Shown: piece by piece, positions 5,473 to 13,225 of the stretch
Layout of the letters: every line of letters starts with the position of its first letter
Numbering within the stretch: the first letter of the stretch is position 1
Source of the DNA: JANYGM01 sp043764015
GTDB lineage: Bacteria; Bacteroidota; Bacteroidia; Cytophagales; Thermonemataceae
DNA: 20,966 nt
Reading direction: 5' to 3'
NCBI GenBank assembly: GCA_043764015.1
Contig: JAYUKY010000013.1
Location: 1-20,966 of the forward strand
The notes under the pieces: generated by a model
Databases searched by the model: none
What the model was told of the DNA's origin: nothing
Seen by the model: only the letters and a program-made list of their open reading frames with translations
Translations under genes and position numbers: made by a program

Positions 5473-7902
5473 ATGGAACAAACTCAAAAAAGCCCTGCAA
5501 TGCGTCATATACGCAAGGTTGCGGTACTTGGCTCAGGAATTATGGGCAGCCGCATTGCTTGCCATTTTGCTAATGTGGGCGTGGAAGTCTTACTTTTGGA
5601 CATTGTCCCACGTGAGCTAAACGACCTTGAAAAAGCTAAAAATCTTACACTAGAACACCCTGCCGTAAGAAACCGCATTGTTAATGAAGCATTTGCTAAT
5701 ACACTCAAAAACAAACCTGCATCTCTTTATTCTGATAAATCTGCTGATAAAATCACGCTAGGCAATTTTGATGACAATATGAAAGATATTGCCTCTGCTG
5801 ATTGGGTTATTGAGGTTGTGGTGGAAAGATTAGACATCAAAAAACAAGTTTTTGAGAAAGTGGAGCAATTCCGCAAAAAAGGCTCACTTATCACTTCAAA
5901 TACATCAGGAATACCTATTCATTTGATGACAGAAGGGCGTAGCGAGGATTTTGTACAAAATTTCTGTGGTACGCACTTTTTTAACCCTCCTCGTTACCTA
6001 AAACTCCTTGAAATTATCCCAACGCCACAAACTAGTCCAGAAGTTGTGGACTTTTTGATGCATTACGGAGATTTATATTTAGGCAAAACTATGGTTTTGT
6101 GTAAAGATACGCCTGCTTTTATTGCCAATAGAGTTGGAGTTTATGCCATTATGGACGCTTTGCACGCAGTTGAAGGTATGGGGCTGAAAGTTGAAGAAAT
6201 TGATAAATTGACTGGTCCTATTATTGGGCGTGCAAAATCTGCTACTTTCCGCACTTTGGACGTGGTTGGTTTGGATACAGTTATTCACGTAGCTAACGGA
6301 ATTACGCAGTCTTGCGCTCACGACGAGAGTTTAGAAGCTTTCAAAATGCCTAAAATTGTTAGCGCATTAGCAGAGAAAAAATGGCTTGGAGATAAAACAG
6401 GACAAGGTTTTTATAAATTGGTGCGTGGAGAAAATGGTTCAAAAGATATTATGTCTTTGGATTTCAATACGTTGGAATATGTGGCGCAAATCAAACCTAA
6501 ATTTGCAGCATTAGATGCCGTGAAAAATATAGAACGCCTTGCAGACCGTTTTCCTGTGCTTTTTGCAGCCCAAGACAAAGCAGGCGAGTTTTATAGAAAG
6601 ACTTTTGCAGGGCTTTTTGCTTACGCAACTAACCGTATTCCTGAAATTGCTGATGATTTGTATAGAATTGATGATGCCATTTGTGCAGGTTTTGGTTGGG
6701 AAATGGGTCCTTTTGCTACGTGGGACGCTATTGGCTTGGAAACAGGTTTAAAAATCATTGCTGATGGTGGCAAAAAAGCTGCTGCTTGGGTAGAAGAAAT
6801 GAAAGCTGCAGGGCATACTTCTTTCTATAAAGTAGAAAATGGAAAGCAAAAATACTATGATATTCCTTCAAAATCATATAAAAATGTGGCTGGAAGTGAT
6901 GGAATTATCATTTTGGATAATATCAGAAAGACAAATGTGGTTTGGGGCAATTCTGGTAGCACTATTTTTGACTTGGGAGATGGCGTTTTGGGCTTAGAAT
7001 TTCATACAAAAATGAATTCTATGGGTGCAGAAATCATTCAAGGTATCAATATGGCTATAGAAATGGCTGAAAAAAGCTATAGAGGACTTGTGATTGGTGG
7101 TGATGGAGAGAATTTTTCTGCTGGTGCAAACATAGGAATGGTTTTTATGCAAGCAGCACAGCAAGAATTTGATGAAATAAATATGATGATTGCGCAATTC
7201 CAAAATACAATGATGAGAGTGCGTTATTCGTCTATTCCTGTCGTTACTGCGCCTTTTGGCTTGGCTTTGGGTGGCGGTTGCGAGATAAATCTTCACGCAG
7301 ACCACGTACAAGCACACGCAGAAACGTATATGGGACTTGTGGAAGTAGGCGTTGGGCTTATTCCTGCTGGTGGAGGCACAAAAGAAATGGCTTTGCGTGT
7401 TTCTGATGCTTTCAAAGAAGGAGACCCAGAACTTAATATTTTGCAAAGTGCCTTTATGAATATTGCTACTGCAAAAGTTGGTACATCTGCACGTGAGGCA
7501 TTTGATTTGGGTTATTTGCGCAACGGAAAAGATAGTATTACCCTAAACCGTTCTAGACTTTTGGCTGATGCAAAAGCAAAAGTTTTGGAACTTGCTGATG
7601 CAGGTTATACACAACCAAAACAACGTACAAACATAAGAGTACAAGGGAAATCTGGTATGGCGTTGTTTTCTGCTGGTATTACTGGTATGAAATTAGGTAA
7701 ATACATCTCTGAACACGACCAAAAAATAGCTAATAAATTGGCTTACGTGATTTGTGGTGGTGATTTGAGTTACCCACAAGAAGTAAGTGAGCAATATTTG
7801 CTTAATTTGGAACGTGAGGCGTTTTTGTCGCTTTGTGGTGAGCAAAAAACACTGGAACGCATACAAAGTATTCTGACGACTGGAAAGCCGTTGAGAAATT
7901 AG
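5473..7902 (+). CDS. FadN-type 3-hydroxyacyl-CoA dehydrogenase / enoyl-CoA hydratase fusion
   Basis: The 809-residue bifunctional cytosolic enzyme would carry out the hydration and NAD-dependent dehydrogenation steps of fatty-acid beta-oxidation. The domain order, dehydrogenase first and hydratase last, is that of Bacillus FadN rather than E. coli FadB. Evidence: a Rossmann GSGIMG loop at 20-25; the dehydrogenase His-Glu pair H168 (GTHFFNPP) and E180; a C-terminal dehydrogenase-like domain near 370-430; and a crotonase fold from about 500, with oxyanion segment ENFSAGANI (546-554), GGGCE with catalytic E604, and E624 in the EVGVGLIPAGGGT loop. Both active sites look intact. A thiolase or acyl-CoA dehydrogenase gene often follows in Bacteroidota. 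Here a terminator and a convergent gene follow, so it is monocistronic. Confidence 0.93.
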   Translation: MEQTQKSPAMRHIRKVAVLGSGIMGSRIACHFANVGVEVLLLDIVPRELNDLEKAKNLTLEHPAVRNRIVNEAFANTLKNKPASLYSDKSADKITLGNFDDNMKDIASADWVIEVVVERLDIKKQVFEKVEQFRKKGSLITSNTSGIPIHLMTEGRSEDFVQNFCGTHFFNPPRYLKLLEIIPTPQTSPEVVDFLMHYGDLYLGKTMVLCKDTPAFIANRVGVYAIMDALHAVEGMGLKVEEIDKLTGPIIGRAKSATFRTLDVVGLDTVIHVANGITQSCAHDESLEAFKMPKIVSALAEKKWLGDKTGQGFYKLVRGENGSKDIMSLDFNTLEYVAQIKPKFAALDAVKNIERLADRFPVLFAAQDKAGEFYRKTFAGLFAYATNRIPEIADDLYRIDDAICAGFGWEMGPFATWDAIGLETGLKIIADGGKKAAAWVEEMKAAGHTSFYKVENGKQKYYDIPSKSYKNVAGSDGIIILDNIRKTNVVWGNSGSTIFDLGDGVLGLEFHTKMNSMGAEIIQGINMAIEMAEKSYRGLVIGGDGENFSAGANIGMVFMQAAQQEFDEINMMIAQFQNTMMRVRYSSIPVVTAPFGLALGGGCEINLHADHVQAHAETYMGLVEVGVGLIPAGGGTKEMALRVSDAFKEGDPELNILQSAFMNIATAKVGTSAREAFDLGYLRNGKDSITLNRSRLLADAKAKVLELADAGYTQPKQRTNIRVQGKSGMALFSAGITGMKLGKYISEHDQKIANKLAYVICGGDLSYPQEVSEQYLLNLEREAFLSLCGEQKTLERIQSILTTGKPLRN

Positions 7903-7932
7903 TAGTTCCCAAAGGAATAAAGGCAAATACAA

Positions 7933-7967
7933 AAAAAGTGTTCTGAATATTATTCAGAACACTTTTT
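7933..7967. terminator. Bidirectional terminator between convergent genes
   Basis: AAAAAGTGTTCTGAAT (7933-7948) pairs perfectly with its complement at 7952-7967 across a 3-base loop. It has A and T runs on both sides and serves the beta-oxidation gene on the plus strand and the LamG-like gene on the minus strand. Confidence 0.85.
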
Positions 7968-7993
7968 GTTATTAGGAAAACAGCATTTAGTTT

Positions 7994-8763
7994 TTAGAGT
8001 GCTGATATTTCTGCAGAAGTTAGAACACCACTGTAAAAAGCCAAATTATCTAAGTTTCCTTGAAAGTTATGCCCTATACGGTCTCCATTTCCAATGTTGA
8101 TGTTTTGGTTTGCGCCTACATAATCAATATTCAAACTGCTTCCATTTGGAAGAATATTTGCAGTACCAGTTTCTACTCCATTGATATATATCTTAGAAAC
8201 CATATTCGTTTTTGAATACGTAAAAACAAGCGTCTGCCACCCGTTATTACTACTATTATTGGCAAATGAAAACGCTGAACTAACTGTATAAGTTGTTTGT
8301 GAAGTACGTGTTACAAATTCCAATCTTTGACCTCCATCAGCAGCATAAAACAGCCTTATGGCAATGCCTTCACCTATTTCTAGGAAAGTCGCATATTTGA
8401 ATTTAGGTGTTGTAATGGCTGCATTCCACTCTGCACGTGTCCAATTTTCATCATATTTAAACTTCATAGCAATGGAGAAATCCTGACTTGTACCTAGTTT
8501 TAGGTTGGGATAAGTTGCAAGACTGTAACTAAGTTTTGCCCAGCAGTAGCATAATAAGCACTATTACTAGCTCCTGTGGCATCATTAACGAAATTTCCTT
8601 GCGCAATGGTACTGATAGCAGCACCTTGTGTGTCCGTAAAATTATTGCTAAAAGGCAAATAAAATAGCTTGGGAGTTGTTGGTACAGGGTCTGAAGTGCT
8701 TTTGCAAGAACTAACAGTTAGCACAAATGCTAATAAAACAAGATAAATAGCGTTTTTTTTCAT
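7994..8763 (-). pseudogene. LamG/concanavalin-like lipoprotein gene broken by a frameshift
   Basis: The first part (8763 down to 8500) encodes a lipoprotein signal, MKKNAIYLVLLAFVLTVSSC, a short linker, and 'LFYLPFSNNFTDTQG', the usual first strand of a LamG-type jelly roll. It runs out of frame near 8540. The remainder is read in another frame from about 8538 to 7994 and shows the rest of the fold: 'SQDFSIAMKFKYDENW', 'WQTLVFTYSKTNMVSKIYING' and the closing 'GNLDNLAFYSGVLTSAEI'. Adding one base to the CCC run at 8539-8541 (minus-strand GGG to GGGG) joins the two parts as ATAG-AKLSYSLATYPNLKLG with no stop. It is therefore a single-base loss in a homopolymer: a recent pseudogene, a phase-variable site, or a sequence error. 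The intact protein would be a surface glycan- or protein-binding lipoprotein (inference). Confidence 0.8.
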
Positions 8764-8795
8764 TATTATAAAATTTATTGATTGAAATATTATCT

Positions 8796-8803
8796 CAAAG
8801 CTA
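8796..8803 (-). promoter_or_regulatory. -7 promoter element of the LamG-like lipoprotein gene
   Basis: On the minus strand this reads TAGCTTTG, an exact TAnnTTTG match, 32 bases before the start codon. No clear -33 box was seen at the expected spacing. Confidence 0.45.
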
Positions 8804-8955
8804 ATTCATTTCTATCTTTTTTTTATACTGGACTTTATGAAAGTAGGTTTTGAATTTACGAAAGTACCCTTTTGTTTGATTTGGCAAGTGCCTCAACTCC
8901 TAAAAGTTTAATAGGGAATATTTTAAATTAACTTTTTTTCTTATCTTATTTTTAA

Positions 8956-8963
8956 TATATTTG
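8956..8963 (+). promoter_or_regulatory. -7 promoter element of the methyltransferase-HEPN operon
   Basis: TATATTTG matches TAnnTTTG and lies 34 bases before the methyltransferase start. The -33 region is T-rich (8933-8939) without a full TTTG. Bases 8804-8955 hold AT-rich divergent intergenic DNA with no other feature seen. Confidence 0.5.
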
Positions 8964-8997
8964 TATCAAAACAAATATCTCCCAAAATTAACATAAA

Positions 8998-11478
8998 ATG
9001 GCGCAAAAAGACCTCAATAAGTTCCTTGCTAGCATCAAAAAAGGAAAAACAGAAGAAGACATTAAAAATGCTTATGCCAAATATTTTGATATTGACTACG
9101 ACACCGCAGACAAACACGACCTCTACACGCCTCGTGTGCTTTTTGAGTTTAAATTTGATAAAAATTTCCAAAATATCAAAACTAGAGCGCAAATCATTGC
9201 ACAAACGCTTTATTACGTCAGAAGGCTCAAATACAAAGGTTTTATTGACAAACCAATTCCGCCTATTTTGTGCCTTGCAGACCAAAATGAGGCTATTCTC
9301 ACAGAAACCTCCATTTGGAAAACTTTTTATGACGACCAAACAGACAAATATGACTGGGATTTAGCTCCAAGTCAGCCTGATAAAAACCTCGTCAATGATA
9401 TTGCAAACGCCAAAATTGCCCTTGATACGCATATTTTTGATATTTCTACAGAAACGGAATTTGTCGTTTTTGCTGAAAAACTAACCAAATACCTTAATAA
9501 TCAGATTGCTTTTGATTTTGAAGATAAAAAAGTCATCACGGAAGAGAATTTTGAGGATATTTTTGTCTATTGGAATAAAATTTTTGGTGATGCAGTACGC
9601 AATGGCACTGCGACAAGCCGTTATTTTGTGAGTGATATTCAGCAAGATAATACCATTTTTATCAAAGAACAAAGCAAAGTTATTTTTAGGATTGGGCAAA
9701 CTGGTGAGATGAAAGAAAAGAAAATCCTTACCAAAGATTATGAACATTTTTGGAGTTTGTATGAGAAAACTAATAATATGGATACAGTACGAGCCATTTT
9801 TTCTAAAATTGATAGGCTCACAGACGAAACTATGCGCAAATTTCACGGTGTGTTTTTTACGCCTGTCAGGTTTGCTCAAAAAGCACTTGATTACATAGAA
9901 AAGACCATTAGCAAAAATTGGTGGCAAACTGGAGAATACCGTTTGTGGGATATGGCGGCTGGTACAGGCAATTTGGAATACCATTTGCCACAAGAAGCAC
10001 TTAAATATTGCTATCTTTCTACGCTTTACAACGAAGATAAGGAGCATTTGGATAAACTTTTTGTAGGTGCAAATATTTTTCAATATGATTATTTGAATGA
10101 TGATATTGAAAACGTCTTTTCTACTACCATAAATTTTGGGAATACGTGGAAACTACCAGAAAAAATACGTTTAGACCTCCTAAACCCTAAAATAAAATGG
10201 ATAATTTTGATAAATCCACCTTTTGCAACCGCATCACATTCAGATACGGCAACTGGAGAAAGTAAAGGAGGTGTTGCGGATACCAAATTGCGTAAAATGA
10301 TGCATTCTGACAATTTAGGTGAGGTTTCTAGAGAATTATTTTCTCAATTTATTTTCAGAATAAAAAAAGAATTTAAAGGAAAAAACGCACATTTAGGTTT
10401 ATTCTCAAAAGTCAAATACATTAACTCAAATAATGACCAAAAATTCAGAGATAATGTTTTTGATTTTAAATTTGAACGTGGTTTTGTGTTCTCTTCTGCT
10501 AATTTTTCTGGTACTTCAAAAAATACACAGTTTCTTGTTGGTATGATTATTTGGAATTTAGCAGAAAGCGTAAAATTAGAAAATCAGATTATTGAATTAG
10601 ATGTTTTTGATGAAGATGTTGAAAAAATAGATGTCAAAGTATTTTCATCAGAACACAGAAACACTTTTTTGAATAAGTGGATAAAACGTCCAAAAGCTAC
10701 TGTTAAATTTCCTCCTTTTAGTGCTGCAATCACTATGAAAATAGATACAAAGGATAGACGAGATAGAATTGCAAAAGGGTTTCTGGCTTCCTTAATGTGC
10801 AAAAGTAATGATTTCCAAAATCAAAACTATACGGCTTTTCTTTCTGGTCCTTATGTGAGTGCGGGAGCATTGTCTGTTACAGCAGAAAATTTTGAGCAGG
10901 CAATGGTGGTTCACGCTGCCCGCAGGTTGCCCAAAGCTACTTGGCTCAATGATAGAGACCAATTTATGCAACCTAATGCGGTGCTTTCCGCAGAATTTAT
11001 TTCAGATTGTACGGTTTGGAGTTTGTTTAGCAATAGTAACGCAACGGCAAGCCTCAAAAACGTGGTTTATGAGAAGGAAACGTACCAAGTGCGTAATCAT
11101 TTTTTCCCATTTTTGGTGTCAGAAGTTAAAAATTGGCGCATCACAGACACAGACATCTCCATTACGCTGGCAGGCGCAGAAGATACTTTTGTGTCAAAAT
11201 GGCTATTAGAACGTGAATTAGGCGGTTCTTTGTCTGCGGAGGCAAAAGCCGTTTTGGAGAAAGGCAAAGAAATTTATCAGTTTTATTTTGCTAATTTGAA
11301 TGTTTTGCGTAGCAATAAATTTAAAATAGAACATTGGGACGCTGGTTGGTGGCAAATTAAGCAGGTTTTGCAAGACGAAAATCTCCAAACCGCAGAACTG
11401 AAAGCATTAAAGGCACTCCACGACCAACTCAAAGAGAAATTATTGCCACAACTAGGAGAATATGGGATAATTAGATAG
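8998..11478 (+). CDS. Putative adenine-specific DNA methyltransferase, type II/IIG-like
   Basis: The 826-residue protein has the motifs of an N6-adenine DNA methyltransferase in gamma-like order. HGVFFTPVRFAQ, which resembles motif X, is at 283-294. The SAM-binding motif I DMAAGTG is at 318-324. Catalytic motif IV NPPF is at 406-409. The C-terminal half (about 480-826) includes 'HAARRLPKATWLNDRDQF' near 639-656, a segment I associate with large restriction-modification methylases, and probably holds target recognition. The first 280 residues are extra. They contain D41 and E50-F-K52 (VLFEFKFD), spaced like a PD-(D/E)xK nuclease core, so a fused type IIG nuclease is possible but unproven. No HsdS, HsdR or separate endonuclease gene is adjacent. 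The next gene begins 5 bases after the stop. Confidence 0.8.
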   Translation: MAQKDLNKFLASIKKGKTEEDIKNAYAKYFDIDYDTADKHDLYTPRVLFEFKFDKNFQNIKTRAQIIAQTLYYVRRLKYKGFIDKPIPPILCLADQNEAILTETSIWKTFYDDQTDKYDWDLAPSQPDKNLVNDIANAKIALDTHIFDISTETEFVVFAEKLTKYLNNQIAFDFEDKKVITEENFEDIFVYWNKIFGDAVRNGTATSRYFVSDIQQDNTIFIKEQSKVIFRIGQTGEMKEKKILTKDYEHFWSLYEKTNNMDTVRAIFSKIDRLTDETMRKFHGVFFTPVRFAQKALDYIEKTISKNWWQTGEYRLWDMAAGTGNLEYHLPQEALKYCYLSTLYNEDKEHLDKLFVGANIFQYDYLNDDIENVFSTTINFGNTWKLPEKIRLDLLNPKIKWIILINPPFATASHSDTATGESKGGVADTKLRKMMHSDNLGEVSRELFSQFIFRIKKEFKGKNAHLGLFSKVKYINSNNDQKFRDNVFDFKFERGFVFSSANFSGTSKNTQFLVGMIIWNLAESVKLENQIIELDVFDEDVEKIDVKVFSSEHRNTFLNKWIKRPKATVKFPPFSAAITMKIDTKDRRDRIAKGFLASLMCKSNDFQNQNYTAFLSGPYVSAGALSVTAENFEQAMVVHAARRLPKATWLNDRDQFMQPNAVLSAEFISDCTVWSLFSNSNATASLKNVVYEKETYQVRNHFFPFLVSEVKNWRITDTDISITLAGAEDTFVSKWLLERELGGSLSAEAKAVLEKGKEIYQFYFANLNVLRSNKFKIEHWDAGWWQIKQVLQDENLQTAELKALKALHDQLKEKLLPQLGEYGIIR

Positions 11479-11483
11479 CATAA

Positions 11484-12650
11484 ATGAAAAGAAATAAAAA
11501 AATTCAACAAAAATTTGATTTTTTTCTCAAAGATTTTGAGGAAGATGCAGAACACAAAATAATTGAAATCAAAATAACAGAAACACGTAGCTACATACAG
11601 GAGTTCAAAATAGAAGCTCCTGAATGTTATGTTATGCATCCGTTCATTGTATTTATAGCTTTCAAATATCTGAAAAAATATAGGTATTATGGACGAGATG
11701 AAAAAGTAGCTTGGAGAATTCCAATAAAGTATAGGGGAATTCCATTTGTACTTACACACGAAAAATTTGGCTTTTCCATAAAAACAAACTACGAAAGTGA
11801 GGATATTACACAGAAAGCTATTGAAGCAGTTTTAAATATCAAAAAAGCTATTCCTTTTATTGAGGTTTTATTTGAGGATTTTATACGAGGAGAGGTAAAT
11901 GTAGGAAATGTTACAATAATAAATCAATATCAAATCATCAAGGAGAGATATACTTTTTTCAGAGTAAAAGCAAAACAGCAATTTGAGAAAATAAAAAAAA
12001 TAGAAAAAGAGGACTGGAGTAAAGCAAACTTCAAAAAGAGATTGAAATATCAAAAAGAAGGTGAGAATTATGCAACTGCTATGCTAGACTCCTATTTTTC
12101 TTTGATTGAACATCTTTTTGTTCTATTATTGCCATTTATGAAGCATCTTACAGTTGAAAGTATAATTCTTGAAGAATTTATAGGTTTTAATTGGAAAGTA
12201 AAATTTTCTACTATAATTCCTCTTACAGGGACTGTTGAAGCGTTGAAACTATATGAGCGCATTAAAAAAATAAAAGATGATTTTAGAAACCCATTAACAC
12301 ATGGTTATTTTCATAGAGATGGGCACTCCCTTTTAGTTCACATACCAAGTTTGGGTGCTATTCCTGTAACTTTAACGAAAGAAAATAAAAGTTTAAATTA
12401 CAGATTTCTTATTATTAAAAGCTCTAGTTTTGATGATATTTGTAGTTGTTTTGATGATTTTGATAAATTCCTAGAAACAGAATCAGGAACTAAGTTTGGT
12501 GTTCAATTTATAAAAACTGGGTTACAAATAGATTATAACAAAGAGTCAAACGAAATATATAAAAGCGTTATGACAACAGATAAGGAATTTAAGGAATTTA
12601 TTGCTTACAAAGTGATGGAAGAAACTAACGCAGATAATATGGATTGGTAG
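11484..12650 (+). CDS. Uncharacterised protein with C-terminal HEPN-like R-x4-H motif
   Basis: The 388-residue protein begins 5 bases after the methyltransferase and is almost certainly co-transcribed. Residues 1-150 form an alpha/beta region with 'WRIPIKYRGIPFVL' and 'EKFGFSIK' strands. A charged helical stretch (about 150-195) follows. Then comes 'LDSYFSLIEHLFVLLLPF' (201-218) and, after a helix 'EALKLYERIKKIKDDF', the motif RNPLTHG with R268 and H273. A long helix followed by RNxxxHG is the signature of HEPN domains, many of which are metal-independent RNases in abortive-infection and toxin systems. The arrangement fits such an effector, but some RNxxxHG proteins are not nucleases. Codon use looks more AT-rich than in the methyltransferase by eye. 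I know no name for the N-terminal domain. Confidence 0.7.
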   Translation: MKRNKKIQQKFDFFLKDFEEDAEHKIIEIKITETRSYIQEFKIEAPECYVMHPFIVFIAFKYLKKYRYYGRDEKVAWRIPIKYRGIPFVLTHEKFGFSIKTNYESEDITQKAIEAVLNIKKAIPFIEVLFEDFIRGEVNVGNVTIINQYQIIKERYTFFRVKAKQQFEKIKKIEKEDWSKANFKKRLKYQKEGENYATAMLDSYFSLIEHLFVLLLPFMKHLTVESIILEEFIGFNWKVKFSTIIPLTGTVEALKLYERIKKIKDDFRNPLTHGYFHRDGHSLLVHIPSLGAIPVTLTKENKSLNYRFLIIKSSSFDDICSCFDDFDKFLETESGTKFGVQFIKTGLQIDYNKESNEIYKSVMTTDKEFKEFIAYKVMEETNADNMDW

Positions 12651-12718
12651 GCACTAATAAAAGACTAGCTTTTTTGAAATTATTTTGTAACCAAGTTTAT
12701 AACCAAAATTCTAAGAAA

Positions 12719-13096
12719 ATGCAAAGTGAAAACCTAAAAAACTTTTTGAAATTAGTTTCAAAAACAAAAAAGTCAATTATCCACGAAAAAATGGCGTGGA
12801 GAAGAGAGAACAAAGAATGGTTAAGAAAATCTGTCAAAATTGCATTAAGAGTGCTTGATGCAATGGAAGAAAAACAAATTACACAAAAAGATTTAGCAGA
12901 TTTGTTGCAAGTTGCGCCACAACGAGTTTATACTATTTTGAAAGGTGAAGAAAACTTTACCTTAGACACCATTACAAAACTTGAAAAAGCATTGCAAATA
13001 GAAATAATTGAAGTAGTGAAAGTGCCTGTTTGCGAAGTTATTATTTCTGAAGCTATTAATACGGAAATAGAAATTTTTGAAACAAAACTAGCATAA
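12719..13096 (+). CDS. XRE/Cro-type helix-turn-helix regulator or antitoxin-like protein
   Basis: The 125-residue product has a basic N-terminal helix region (WRRENKEWLRKSVKIALRVLDAM, 27-49) and an XRE-type helix-turn-helix at about 47-96: ITQKDLADLLQVAPQRVYTILKGEENFTLDTITKLEKAL. A short hydrophobic tail (EIIEVVKVPVCEVII) may dimerise. It resembles HigA-like or autoregulating repressors that accompany toxins, and Bacteroidota carry many single copies. The ATG at 12719 is preferred. A TTG at 12644 inside the end of the HEPN-like gene would add 25 residues of unlikely sequence. It lies 68 bases after the HEPN-like gene on the same strand, with no terminator between, so it may regulate or neutralise it (inference). 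Confidence 0.75.
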   Translation: MQSENLKNFLKLVSKTKKSIIHEKMAWRRENKEWLRKSVKIALRVLDAMEEKQITQKDLADLLQVAPQRVYTILKGEENFTLDTITKLEKALQIEIIEVVKVPVCEVIISEAINTEIEIFETKLA

Positions 13097-13157
13097 AAAA
13101 TACCCTTTTGGAACTTAATTTGAAAGAAGAAACTTAATTATTTTTCCAAATCACATA

Positions 13158-13197
13158 AAAAAGTGGTTGAATTACGTAAGCAATTCAACCACTTTTT
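13158..13197. terminator. Bidirectional terminator closing the defence-like operon and nhaD
   Basis: AAAAAGTGGTTGAATT (13158-13173) pairs perfectly with its complement at 13182-13197 over an 8-base loop. A and T tracts on both sides suit termination from both strands. Confidence 0.85.
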
Positions 13198-13225
13198 AAT
13201 TTATAAATATTTGATAATCATTAAC

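Noticed and set aside
8500..8763. Independent intact 87-residue lipoprotein
   Set aside because: It ends in the middle of a LamG-type domain that continues in the next frame, so it is the front part of a broken gene.
9481..10083. Antisense open frame of 200 codons inside the methyltransferase gene
   Set aside because: It lies opposite clear methyltransferase coding sequence, is rich in F, I, K and C from complemented codons, and matches no family.
8998..11478. Type I restriction HsdM assignment
   Set aside because: No HsdS or HsdR gene is adjacent, and the N-terminal extension and C-terminal segment fit type II/IIG methylases better.
12644..12718. TTG start extending the XRE gene into the end of the HEPN-like gene
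   Set aside because: It needs a rare start and adds 25 residues unlike the family. The ATG at 12719 fits the usual N-terminus.
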